Of a stretch of 64,000 bases of DNA, positions 21,361-29,968 are shown piece after piece. Positions within the stretch are counted from its first letter, which is position 1; each line of letters begins with the position of its first letter. Source of the DNA: Nitrosospira multiformis (GTDB lineage: Bacteria; Pseudomonadota; Gammaproteobacteria; Burkholderiales; Nitrosomonadaceae). Both the position numbers and the translations under genes were made by a program. The notes beneath the pieces are model-generated. The model ran no database searches. It saw only the letters and a program-made list of their open reading frames with translations, and was not told where the DNA came from. Location of the stretch: assembly GCF_900103165.1 (NCBI RefSeq), contig NZ_FNKY01000001.1:3348001-3412000 (forward strand), read 5' to 3'.

Positions 21361-23760
21361 TTATTCATTCGGGAGCATTGATTCGGCGGCAAGGTTTTTT
21401 CTGTCTTGAATGCCCGGGAAACTCTCAATTCCATTACGAATGAGAGCGGGCGCGATACCAAGCGCCCACGCAGCGCCCACCGCCGCCAGAACATTCTCGA
21501 TCTCCAGCGTCGCATGCCCTCCTTGCGTAACTGGCACGTCAGCCAATCTGGCCAGTGTTATTTCACTGAAGCCGGTAACGAGCAGAATGTTTCCGTCACG
21601 AGCGATAACGGCACGGTTGCTGTGTACCTGCCCCACACTTTCTGTGCCACTTGTACGATGCGCATTGATGACTGGCAGCTCAGGGTCGAGACTGAAGTAG
21701 ATCACCTCGCCATTACACAGCGCAGCCATCTCGACAAGCATCGGCTCTCTTGCGTTGAGCACCGCTGCGCCCGCCGGCAGCACTACGTCCACCTGAGTGC
21801 GCAGAACATCGAAAACCTGTTTCGGTGTCTCGATATCGTAGCGGCCATAATGCCGGCTAATGTCAACATTGGTAACGATACCGACTTGACACCAATCGTA
21901 GGCCAGACCCTCACCCAAAATACCATCGCCGCTATTCTCAAAAACCGCCGCTTCAATCGAGCGATTCATCAGAATATTATTGGCTGACTTCCAGTTGGCA
22001 TGATTGCCCTTATAAACCTGCCTGTGGTCGAAATAAAATCCGTCGCCACAAGCCAGCCCCGTATGCCGGCCGGTGAGTGCAAGCAACTGAGCGACAAGGT
22101 GCGCTACAGTGGTTTTACCGTAACTGCCTGTTATCCCCACGACAGGAATACGGCCATCGTTATCATCCGGGAAGAGATGATCGACGATGGCTTTACCCAC
22201 CGGACGAGGAGTACCTACAGCGGGCTTAATGTGCATCAGCAGCCCGGGGCCGGCATTGACTTCGACAATAGCCCCGCCCTGCTCGGTGAGTGGCCGCGAG
22301 ATATCTCTGGCAACAAGATCAATGCCGGCAATATCCAATCCAATAATACGGGCTGCAAGTGAAGCGGCCGCGGCAATACTCGAATGCACTTCGTCAGTGA
22401 CGTCGAAAGCATGATTGCCGTTACGCTGAATCAGGACGTCGAGCCCAGCCGGCGGTACCGAGTCGATGGTAAAGCCCTGACGGGCAATCTCCATGATAGT
22501 TACGCCATCTATGCTGATCAGGTTGAGCGGGTGATCTTCGGTCGCTCCACGGCGCGGATCGGAATTGATCTGATGAGCGATCAACTCACTGATGGTTGAC
22601 TTGCCATCGCCGGTAACCGATACCGAGTCACCCCGGTTCGCGGCGATGAGCCGGCCGCCAACAACCAGCAAGCGATGTTCGGTACCCGGAACATAGCGTT
22701 CAACCAAAACACCGCTACCTTGTGCCAATGCTGCGTGATAGGCCGGTTCAATCTCTTCGCGCGTAGTCAGTTCAATGAAAACACCGCGCCCATGGTTCCC
22801 GTCGCAGGGTTTGATGACGACCGGCAAACCGATATCCTGTGCGGCCTCCCAAGCATCTTCGCCGCTATCGACAATGCGGCCCTCGGGAACAGGAACGCCG
22901 CAGGACCGGAGCAATGACTTGGTCAGATCCTTGTCACGCGAGATGCTTTCCGCAATCGCCGGTGTGCGGTCGGTTTCGGCTGTCCAGATACGCTGGCTGC
23001 GCGCACCATAGCCGAGCTGCACCAGATTGCCTTTGGCAAGAAGGCGGATGGAAGGAATGTTGCGGCTGGTGGCGGCCTCGACGATGCATGCGGTGGATGG
23101 CCCCAGCCAGAGCGAATCGACCATATCGCGCAGGCGCTCAATCGTACCCTTGACATCATAGGGCTTGCCGGGTGGTTGGTGTTCCATCGCCGCCAGTACC
23201 AGCTCACGAGCCGCGAATAAGGCGTTGCGCGCAATACCCTCATGCCAGGCGCTAACGGTAACCTTGTAAACGCCGCGCCGCGAAGTTTCACGAGCTCTGC
23301 CGAAACCGCCAGACATACCAGCCAGGTTTTGCAATTCAAGCGTAACGTGTTCGAGAATATGGCCTGGCCAGGTGCCTTCCTTGAGCCGGCGCAGGAAGCC
23401 GCCCCGTTCTCCATAGCTGCAGCGGTGTTCGATCAGTGAAGGAAGCCAGGAAGATAAACGCTCATAAAACCCTGGAATGGTGTCGGATGGAAAGTCTTCG
23501 AGTTCGCCGATGTCGACGATTGCCTCAAGTACCGGGCGGCAGGTCCAGATGTTGGGCCCATTCAGATGCCGTATCTCAAGAAATTTAATGTCCCTTTCAA
23601 CCTCATGGTCAGTATTCGTATTTGGACGAGCCAGCATAAAATTGCGCAAGACATGGATTGAAACTGGGTTAAACGCGGTTGGCATCAAATGGTTTACAGC
23701 TTTAGTAAATTTATTCTGAAAGCACATCGACGGATTCCTGAAAAGATTTCGGATGGTCAT
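21361..23760 (-). CDS. cphA': cyanophycin synthetase paralogue CphA' lacking the C-terminal Mur-ligase lobe
   Basis: A 799-residue paralogue of the downstream CphA. It retains the N-terminal domain and ATP-grasp domain ('LPVVIKPCDGNHGRGVFI', 'AIVEVNAGPGLLMHIKP') and the central Mur-ligase domain, with a variant P-loop ITGSYGKTT (543-551) in place of GTNGKTT. It stops at 'ALIRNGIESFPGIQ', so the C-terminal lobe present in CphA (about 110 residues) is missing. Tandem CphA/CphA' pairs are known in betaproteobacteria; cyanobacterial CphA2 is similarly shortened and joins beta-Asp-Arg dipeptides. Which activity applies here is not decided by sequence. The start is uncertain: homology begins near residue 55, with Met26 and Met42 as alternatives. 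Confidence 0.92.
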   Translation of the reverse strand: MTIRNLFRNPSMCFQNKFTKAVNHLMPTAFNPVSIHVLRNFMLARPNTNTDHEVERDIKFLEIRHLNGPNIWTCRPVLEAIVDIGELEDFPSDTIPGFYERLSSWLPSLIEHRCSYGERGGFLRRLKEGTWPGHILEHVTLELQNLAGMSGGFGRARETSRRGVYKVTVSAWHEGIARNALFAARELVLAAMEHQPPGKPYDVKGTIERLRDMVDSLWLGPSTACIVEAATSRNIPSIRLLAKGNLVQLGYGARSQRIWTAETDRTPAIAESISRDKDLTKSLLRSCGVPVPEGRIVDSGEDAWEAAQDIGLPVVIKPCDGNHGRGVFIELTTREEIEPAYHAALAQGSGVLVERYVPGTEHRLLVVGGRLIAANRGDSVSVTGDGKSTISELIAHQINSDPRRGATEDHPLNLISIDGVTIMEIARQGFTIDSVPPAGLDVLIQRNGNHAFDVTDEVHSSIAAAASLAARIIGLDIAGIDLVARDISRPLTEQGGAIVEVNAGPGLLMHIKPAVGTPRPVGKAIVDHLFPDDNDGRIPVVGITGSYGKTTVAHLVAQLLALTGRHTGLACGDGFYFDHRQVYKGNHANWKSANNILMNRSIEAAVFENSGDGILGEGLAYDWCQVGIVTNVDISRHYGRYDIETPKQVFDVLRTQVDVVLPAGAAVLNAREPMLVEMAALCNGEVIYFSLDPELPVINAHRTSGTESVGQVHSNRAVIARDGNILLVTGFSEITLARLADVPVTQGGHATLEIENVLAAVGAAWALGIAPALIRNGIESFPGIQDRKNLAAESMLPNE

Positions 23761-23814
23761 TCATATTGAATTCTTCCAGCCATACCCGGGACAGGCTGTC
23801 ATTCGGCAGCCTCT

Positions 23815-24002
23815 CTAGGGCCTGTTAACACTTATTTCGCACCCGCGACGGCGACGGATCTCATCCAGCACGAGGCATGAGCCGCGCGGCGGAGCAGGCC
23901 TCCGTAAGCGACGAGTAACGAAGGGCTGGATGAAATCCGTCCCGTCCCTTCGGGTTGCTACACAAAAAACGCGGATGCAAAATAAGTGTTAACAGGCCCT
24001 AG
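23815..24002. mobile_element. 188 bp MITE-like element, 33 bp inverted ends, CTAG at both edges
   Basis: The left end (23815-23847) and right end (23970-24002) are reverse complements over 33 bases with two mismatches; the first 23 are perfect. Both edges are CTAG, which matches a YTAR target duplication as made by IS5-group transposases, leaving a 180 bp core that begins GGCCTGTTAACACT. The interior has no gene. It sits 54 bases upstream of the annotated cphA' start, so it may affect that gene's promoter. The autonomous parent is not in this window. Confidence 0.7.
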
Positions 24003-24628
24003 TTTGCTCATCAGAGTTGATTGATTGCTGCTAATGCGACTCTTTTGCCGCACATCGTTTTTGACAAACCCACTCACTATTTTGAGGTCGCAAACGCTGT
24101 TGAGAAATTTGAATATTCCTGATGATAGATTTCTTGTAGTTCTAAAAGCTGACCCATATACGGGAGCAGATCGACACAATCTAAGCATACGTCATGCCAG
24201 ATAAATTTAATCTTATAAAACAATCGATTGGATGAAATGGTTTTATGAAATTAGCGTGAAGATGTCGTCGTTCATTGACAAAAAATCATCAGATTATTAT
24301 CAACCAACTGAAACATAATGAATATTTTCCGTCTCCAGATGGAGACAGGGCGATAATCGATCAAGCCGGCGTTAGGAAAAAGACCAGGCGGTGGTTGTTT
24401 CAAACAATCCGGCTACTATCAATTAGCGCCGAGTATGAAACAGGAATAGGACAGGCGGTCTATTCCGGCAGTCTGCCCGAATGGAAGAATCAACGCGAAA
24501 AGATGACTGGTACGACAGATTCTGGAAGCCAATAATTGTTATGTGCGGAAAAAAGCGGTGAAGTATGAACCAGCCCGATGCTTATACACCCGGCTTTTGC
24601 AGCCGATTTACTTTAGTTCGACGGGCTG
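24003..24628. other. gene-poor interval between the MITE-like element and the DUF1854 gene
   Basis: About 626 bases, noticeably A+T-rich around 24010-24310. The only open frame of note (24275-24535, plus strand) starts with TTG, has no ribosome site and a composition unlike a protein. I see no RNA gene or terminator that I can defend. A cphA' promoter may lie at its left edge. Confidence 0.4.
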
Positions 24629-25102
24629 CTAGAGAAATCGGTCCAGAATCTTGCGGCTGCGAGAATCGAGCGCAAAACGGTCGCGAATCAGGAACTGAAT
24701 GCCGTGGCTATCCGCAATCAGCAGGGCTGGCGGGGCGAGCCGGCGGATGTCTTCCTCACCTTTGAGGATAAAGGATGTTTTGCCCCGATCCGTTTCCACC
24801 TGCCAGGTACTTGGCGTGACAAAACTCGATACATCGTGAATATGCCTGATTTCGGGAATGAACTCGCGGCTGGCCAGCTCGGTTTCGACTAGCGTACGCA
24901 ACCCATCCGGCAAATCGCACAGCCGGTCAATCCACGCCAGCTCATGACCATGCTGGCCGATCAGCGCAATACCATAATCCGGGGCAGTGATCGGAAACGC
25001 GCGCACGGGAATGACCCCCTCATGCGCTTCGCCATCCGTTCCGGTAAACACCAGCCGTCCGAAGGCATTCCGGCTCAGCCGGTAACTCAGCCTGTCAATC
25101 AT
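24629..25102 (-). CDS. DUF1854 family protein of the cyanophycin locus
   Basis: A 157-residue soluble protein of the DUF1854 family, repeatedly found beside cyanophycin synthetases and the ABC transporter encoded just upstream. Visible features are 'GRLVFTGTDGEAHEGVIPVR', 'ALIGQHGHELAWIDRLCDLP' and the C-terminal 'LLIADSHGIQFLIRDRFALD'. There is no signal peptide or membrane span. Its start codon overlaps the stop of the transporter gene by four bases, so the two are translated together. Biochemical role is unknown; a partner of the transporter is the simplest inference. Confidence 0.85.
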   Translation of the reverse strand: MIDRLSYRLSRNAFGRLVFTGTDGEAHEGVIPVRAFPITAPDYGIALIGQHGHELAWIDRLCDLPDGLRTLVETELASREFIPEIRHIHDVSSFVTPSTWQVETDRGKTSFILKGEEDIRRLAPPALLIADSHGIQFLIRDRFALDSRSRKILDRFL

Positions 25103-27453
25103 TCTCGTCCATCCTCGGTTTTGCGATCAATATCCGGTCTGCGCAAATCATCCTCGGTGTCGACATTGCGCGCCTGCGCCTGATAGAGGCCGTAATAATG
25201 ACCTTCCTGCGCCATCAGTTGAGCATGATTGCCGGTTTCGATAACGCTGTCACGGTCGAGCACGATCAGCCGATTGGCGTCGCGTAAGGTGGAAAGACGG
25301 TGAGCAATGGCGATAGTTGTGCGTCCACGCACGAGATTTTCGAGCGCTCTCTGGATTTCTTTTTCGGTGGTTGTGTCAACAGAAGAAGTGGCTTCATCAA
25401 GGATCAGAATGCGGGGATCGATGAGCAGTGCGCGAGCAATGGATATGCGCTGCCGTTCACCTCCCGAGAGTGCCTGCCCCCGCTCACCGACCAGAGAGTC
25501 GTAACCGTGTGGCAGACGCAGGATGAACTCATGGGCATGGGCGGCACGGGCCGCGGCAACAACCTCCTCCCGCTTCGCATCCAGTTTGCCATATGCAATG
25601 TTCTCGGCAATCGTTCCAAAAAACAGGAAAGGTTCCTGGAGCACCAGACCGATGTGCTTGCGATATTCGGCGACCGGCAACGAGCGGATGTCTACTCCAT
25701 CCAGCAAAATCGCGCCTTCGGTAACATCGTAGAAACGGCAGATCAGATTGACAAGTGTGCTCTTGCCCGAGCCGCTGTGCCCTACCAGGCCGATCATTTC
25801 ACCTGGCTCGATGGTGATGCTGATGTCACGCGTCACACTGCGGGTGCCGTAGCGGAACCCGACGCCGCATAACTCGATACGGCCTTTGACGACAGGCAGA
25901 TGCACGGGGTGTACGGGCTCCGGAACACTGGAAACGTGATCAAGGATTTCGAAGATACGTTTGGTGCCGGCCGCCGCTTTCTGCGTAAACGAGACGATGC
26001 GGCTCATCGAATCGAGCCGCAGATAGAAACGGCTGATATAGGCAAGAAAGGCGGTGAGCACACCCACCGTAATCTGGTCTTTCGATACCTGCCAGATGCC
26101 AAAAACCCACACCACAAGCAACCCGACTTCGGTCAGCAGGGTCACGGTAGGCGTGAACACTGACCAGACCTTGTTGACCCGGTCGTTAACCTCCAGATTA
26201 CGGTCGTTCGCTGCGCGAAAGCGCGCCGCCTCGCGCTTCTCCTGCGCAAACGCCTTGACCACACGTATGCCGGGAATGGTATCGGCAAGCACGCTGGTGA
26301 CCTCGGCCCAGACGCGATCGACCTTTTCGAACCCGGTGCGTAATCTATCGCGTACCAGATGGATCAGCCAGGCGATGACAGGTAGCGGCATCAGGGTTAC
26401 CAGCGCGAGCCAGGGATCGATCGAAACCAGGATGATAATCGTCATGACCATCATCAGCACATCGGTAGCGAAATCCAGCAAATGCAGCGATAGAAAAACA
26501 TTGAGGCGATCGGTTTCCGAGCCGATGCGCGCCATCAGGTCGCCAGTACGTTTGCCGCCGAAATAGGCATGCGAAAGTTTGAGCAGATGGTCGTAGGTTG
26601 CGGTGCGTAGATCGGCACCGATACGTTCAGAAACCCGCGCCAGCATGTAAGTTCGCGTCCAGCCCAGCCCCCACGCCACGAAGGCGGCGCCGAGCAGACC
26701 GGTGAGATAAAACGTGACGAGAGCGGTATCGATCGGTTTGCCGTTCTGATAGGGAATCAGCACGTTATCCATCAGCGGCATGGTCATGTAAGGCGGTACC
26801 AGCGTCGCCGCCGTACTGCCCAGCGTCAGCAGAAAACCCGTGAGCAACCGCCATTGATAAGGTTTGGCAAAACGCCATAAACGAAACAGCGTCCAGGTCG
26901 AGGGCGATACATGTATTTCTCTTCTGCACGCCACGCACGCTTCTTCACCCGGCAATAACGGCGCATCAAGTATTCTCTGGCACTTGGGGCATACAACATC
27001 CACGGATGGCTGCAGCGGCTCTCCAGTAAGCTGGTAATCCAGTTGCTCTGTAAAATGTTCGATCAGACGCGCGGCCGCAGTGTCGCCGCCGAGGGTGTAA
27101 CGCCAGCAGGCAAGCCGTGAATCCGCGTTAACAAGTTCGAGACTGCCAACGCCGGAATAATCGTGATGAATCAGTCTCAGCCCTGGCTGGTAAACCCACC
27201 TCCGCCAGGCTGCGCCTTCCTGAGCCGCCCCTGGACTAGCCAACAGGGCTTGATTGGTCACAACCACCAGCCCGGAAGAAAAATGCAGTTGCGTATCAAG
27301 ATCAGTTTCCAGCCAGGCAAGTACCTTTTCTTCAGCCAAAAGTTGCGACTCGACTTGCGCGGCCCATGCGGAAGGCAGGGTTAGCGGCGCGACGCCGGAC
27401 AAGGCGCTGACGGAGGAAATAGAAGAAAGCGTAATGTCTGTCATCGTTGACAT
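25099..27453 (-). CDS. ABC transporter (fused permease and ATPase) of the cyanophycin locus
   Basis: A 784-residue type IV exporter half-transporter with an unusual N-terminus. Residues 1-160 are a soluble domain of unknown role, followed by a zinc-ribbon-like CPKCQR...CVACRR pair (about 155-180). Six membrane segments follow (about 200-470, e.g. 'LLTGFLLTLGSTAATLVPPY'). The ATPase has Walker A GHSGSGKST, signature LSGGERQR and Walker B ILILDEATSS. The gene overlaps the DUF1854 gene and lies upstream of cphA'-cphA on the same strand. Family context suggests a role in cyanophycin metabolism; the cargo is not known. Confidence 0.88.
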   Translation of the reverse strand: MSTMTDITLSSISSVSALSGVAPLTLPSAWAAQVESQLLAEEKVLAWLETDLDTQLHFSSGLVVVTNQALLASPGAAQEGAAWRRWVYQPGLRLIHHDYSGVGSLELVNADSRLACWRYTLGGDTAAARLIEHFTEQLDYQLTGEPLQPSVDVVCPKCQRILDAPLLPGEEACVACRREIHVSPSTWTLFRLWRFAKPYQWRLLTGFLLTLGSTAATLVPPYMTMPLMDNVLIPYQNGKPIDTALVTFYLTGLLGAAFVAWGLGWTRTYMLARVSERIGADLRTATYDHLLKLSHAYFGGKRTGDLMARIGSETDRLNVFLSLHLLDFATDVLMMVMTIIILVSIDPWLALVTLMPLPVIAWLIHLVRDRLRTGFEKVDRVWAEVTSVLADTIPGIRVVKAFAQEKREAARFRAANDRNLEVNDRVNKVWSVFTPTVTLLTEVGLLVVWVFGIWQVSKDQITVGVLTAFLAYISRFYLRLDSMSRIVSFTQKAAAGTKRIFEILDHVSSVPEPVHPVHLPVVKGRIELCGVGFRYGTRSVTRDISITIEPGEMIGLVGHSGSGKSTLVNLICRFYDVTEGAILLDGVDIRSLPVAEYRKHIGLVLQEPFLFFGTIAENIAYGKLDAKREEVVAAARAAHAHEFILRLPHGYDSLVGERGQALSGGERQRISIARALLIDPRILILDEATSSVDTTTEKEIQRALENLVRGRTTIAIAHRLSTLRDANRLIVLDRDSVIETGNHAQLMAQEGHYYGLYQAQARNVDTEDDLRRPDIDRKTEDGRE

Positions 27454-27618
27454 TGACTGCTCATCTCAAAGGTAGCGCTTGCGAACCGGTAAGCAATCGC
27501 AGTTCTTGCATTAATCATAAATCCGAAGCTCAGACCCTTAAGATTAGTATTCATGCAACCACATACTGGGCATGGTATGCCTTTGTCGAAGCATGTTAGT
27601 TTACTTGCATTCACGTTC

Positions 27619-28506
27619 TTAATCTTTACTTAACGGCGTCCGTGTTCCCAGGACAGCCCCTGCCGTCACGGCTCCCAACCCCGCCAACGTGAGCAAAGAT
27701 AGCGGTTCGCCCAGAAGAGGCACGGCGGCGAGTGCCGATATGACAGGCACAAAAGCCATCAGCAATGCTACCGTTTGGGAGCCAAGACGATGCACCGCAA
27801 AGGTATAGAACAGCATCGCGATGAAGACCACCAGCACACCCTGATATATTGCCTGAAGCGCAATTTCGCCAGCGGGGGCTTGCCCAAGTGTACTGGGAAG
27901 AAAAAACCACCAGACTGGCAGGTAAACGATGGCGCTACCCAGCGTGGTGGCTACCGTCGCGGCAAGCGGTTGTATCGCATAGCGGCCAAGCAGCAGGGTA
28001 AAAACCGCCCATGAGGATGAACCGCAAAGAAAAAGAAGGTCGCCAAGAATTTGCGAACCAGTGAGTTCCGGGCCGCGCGAGAATGAATCGGCGGCTGTCA
28101 ATACGATGCCGGCAAAGACAATGGCAAGCGCAGTGCGTTGCCGCCCTAATGGTTTTTGCCCAAGCCATAACCATGCAATGATGGCTGTCTCGAAAGGCAA
28201 TGCACCAGGCAACAACACCGAGGCATGCGCCGCGGGTGTCATGCGAAATGCGGCATAAACGACAACTGCATACCCGATGCCGCCAAACAAGGAAAACAGC
28301 ATGATCACCTTGAGCGGCGGCAGTGTTATTCGTGGCAGAAAAAAGATCGCAATCAGCGCGCCAACCCCAAAACGCAGCGACGTGATATCCCAGCTGGTAA
28401 GGGTGCCTGTGCCGCCATGACGCGTGACAAGAATGAAGCCGGTCCAGATGCATATGGTGATGAAAACCGCAACCCAGCCGCGATGGGAATGGATCGCTGT
28501 ACTCAT
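27619..28506 (-). CDS. EamA/DMT-family transporter
   Basis: An inner-membrane protein of about 295 residues with roughly ten hydrophobic segments and the two EamA repeats typical of drug/metabolite transporters (for example 'GWVAVFITICIWTGFILVT' at the start and 'VALLMAFVPVISALAAVPLL' in the second half). I take the ATG at 28506 as start; the frame extends to a TTG at 28518. It lies 233 bases downstream of ovoB on the same strand. Export of ovothiol, amino acids or another small metabolite is possible, but the family gives no specific substrate. Confidence 0.88.
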   Translation of the reverse strand: MSTAIHSHRGWVAVFITICIWTGFILVTRHGGTGTLTSWDITSLRFGVGALIAIFFLPRITLPPLKVIMLFSLFGGIGYAVVVYAAFRMTPAAHASVLLPGALPFETAIIAWLWLGQKPLGRQRTALAIVFAGIVLTAADSFSRGPELTGSQILGDLLFLCGSSSWAVFTLLLGRYAIQPLAATVATTLGSAIVYLPVWWFFLPSTLGQAPAGEIALQAIYQGVLVVFIAMLFYTFAVHRLGSQTVALLMAFVPVISALAAVPLLGEPLSLLTLAGLGAVTAGAVLGTRTPLSKD

Positions 28507-28738
28507 GTATGCCGGCAAACCAGGACCGGAAATTTACAAACCATGACCGGGATAAAGTTCCAAGAAAAGCCATCTATGCCGTTAAGGTAAATCAAAAATC
28601 CCGCTGCGCCCCGGAAATCGCAAACTCCACCTGTCCAGCTGCCGGATTCAGGATGAAGGGGAAGAGATATTTTCTGAAAAATGGGATAAAGGGGACGCGA
28701 CGGAGCTGCCAATAAACGTAGACTGGCAGGGATGCCTC

Positions 28739-29968
28739 TCAGGCCGGCATCATTCCTTGCCTGGTTCTTTGCTCCGCTTCCCTGATATTTTCAAGAGCTA
28801 CCTGGATAATATGGCGCGGTGCGCCAATATTCATGCGCATGAAACCGCTGCCTGTCTCGCCGAACAGTGTACCGGGACTCATGCCCACGCCGGCTTCATG
28901 CACGAAGAAATGCCGCAATTGTGCATCATTGATTCCCAATCGGGCAGTCAGCGCACGGCAATCGAGCCATAGCAGGTAGGTGCCCTCCGATTCAATAAGC
29001 CGGATATCCGGAAGATAGGTAGCCAGATACTCCGCTACGTAATCCCGCGTCTGCCGGAGATAAATCAGCAACTCATCCAGCCATGCCCCACCTTCCCGGT
29101 AGGCCGCCTCGAACGCGACGACACTGAATGGATTGGATGCGCTGACGTGCATGGTGTCAAACACCTGGGTCAGTGCTTTGCGACTCTCCGGATCAGGCAC
29201 GATCAGAGCGGAAAGATTCAGCCCTGGAATATTGAACGTCTTGCTGGGTGCAACGGCGGTTACAACATTAACGCTACTCCCGGCCGATGCCTCCGCCAGC
29301 ATGGAAAGTACATGATATTTGTTTCCGGGGTAGATCAGATCGGCATGGATTTCATCTGAAAATATTACCAGATCGTGCTTCTTCGCTATTCGCAGAATGT
29401 CCTTAAGCTCCCGCGTACTCCATACCCTGCCGACCGGATTATGCGGCGAACATAGCAGTAGCAGGCGGGCTCCTGCCGCACATTGCTCCAGATGATCAAA
29501 ATCCATGGTGTAACGGTTGTTCGCCAGGCGCAACGAATTATATGCCAGCTGTCTGCCGGTGCCGGTAACGGCTGAAAAAAAAGGAAAATACACTGGCGGC
29601 TGCACGATGACCGGCCCGTCCGCCTCGGCAAAAGCCATCACAGCGGCATACAGCGATGGAACCACACCAGGGCACATCATGATCCACTCGCGCCGCACGT
29701 CCCAGCCATGGCGGCGCCTCAACCAGTCTATCAACGACTCATACAAACTGTCCGGATAGACGGTATAGCCATACACCGGATGCATAGCACGTTTCGCAAG
29801 CGCCTGGGTTACGGCCGGGGGGGCGGCAAAATCCATGTCCGCTACCCATAGCGGAATGACCTCCGCTGTGCCAAACATGCTTTGCCGCCCGTCATACTTG
29901 AGGCTGGCAGTACCTGAGCGATTGATGTCGCGGTTGAAATCATGGCCGGAAACGTCATTGCCACTCAA
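28739..29968 (-). CDS. ovoB: PLP-dependent C-S lyase, MalY/PatB type, probable OvoB
   Basis: Fold-type I PLP enzyme of about 409 residues with the MalY/PatB pattern: 'VIPLWVADMDFAAPPAV', 'CSPHNPVGRVWS', 'VIFSDEIHADLIYPG' and the PLP lysine in 'VAPSKTFNIPGLN'. On its own it would be called a cystathionine beta-lyase. Its start (TTG at 29968, with GGGAG 8 bases before) overlaps the stop of ovoA in a TTGA arrangement, so the two are translationally coupled. That makes the sulfoxide lyase OvoB, which releases 5-thiohistidine from the OvoA product, the best call. An in-frame TTG at 29983 is an alternative start. Confidence 0.85.
   Translation of the reverse strand: MSGNDVSGHDFNRDINRSGTASLKYDGRQSMFGTAEVIPLWVADMDFAAPPAVTQALAKRAMHPVYGYTVYPDSLYESLIDWLRRRHGWDVRREWIMMCPGVVPSLYAAVMAFAEADGPVIVQPPVYFPFFSAVTGTGRQLAYNSLRLANNRYTMDFDHLEQCAAGARLLLLCSPHNPVGRVWSTRELKDILRIAKKHDLVIFSDEIHADLIYPGNKYHVLSMLAEASAGSSVNVVTAVAPSKTFNIPGLNLSALIVPDPESRKALTQVFDTMHVSASNPFSVVAFEAAYREGGAWLDELLIYLRQTRDYVAEYLATYLPDIRLIESEGTYLLWLDCRALTARLGINDAQLRHFFVHEAGVGMSPGTLFGETGSGFMRMNIGAPRHIIQVALENIREAEQRTRQGMMPA

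Noticed and set aside
24275-24535. 86-codon frame in the gap after the MITE-like element
   Set aside because: Starts with TTG, no ribosome site, no recognisable pattern; composition like non-coding DNA.
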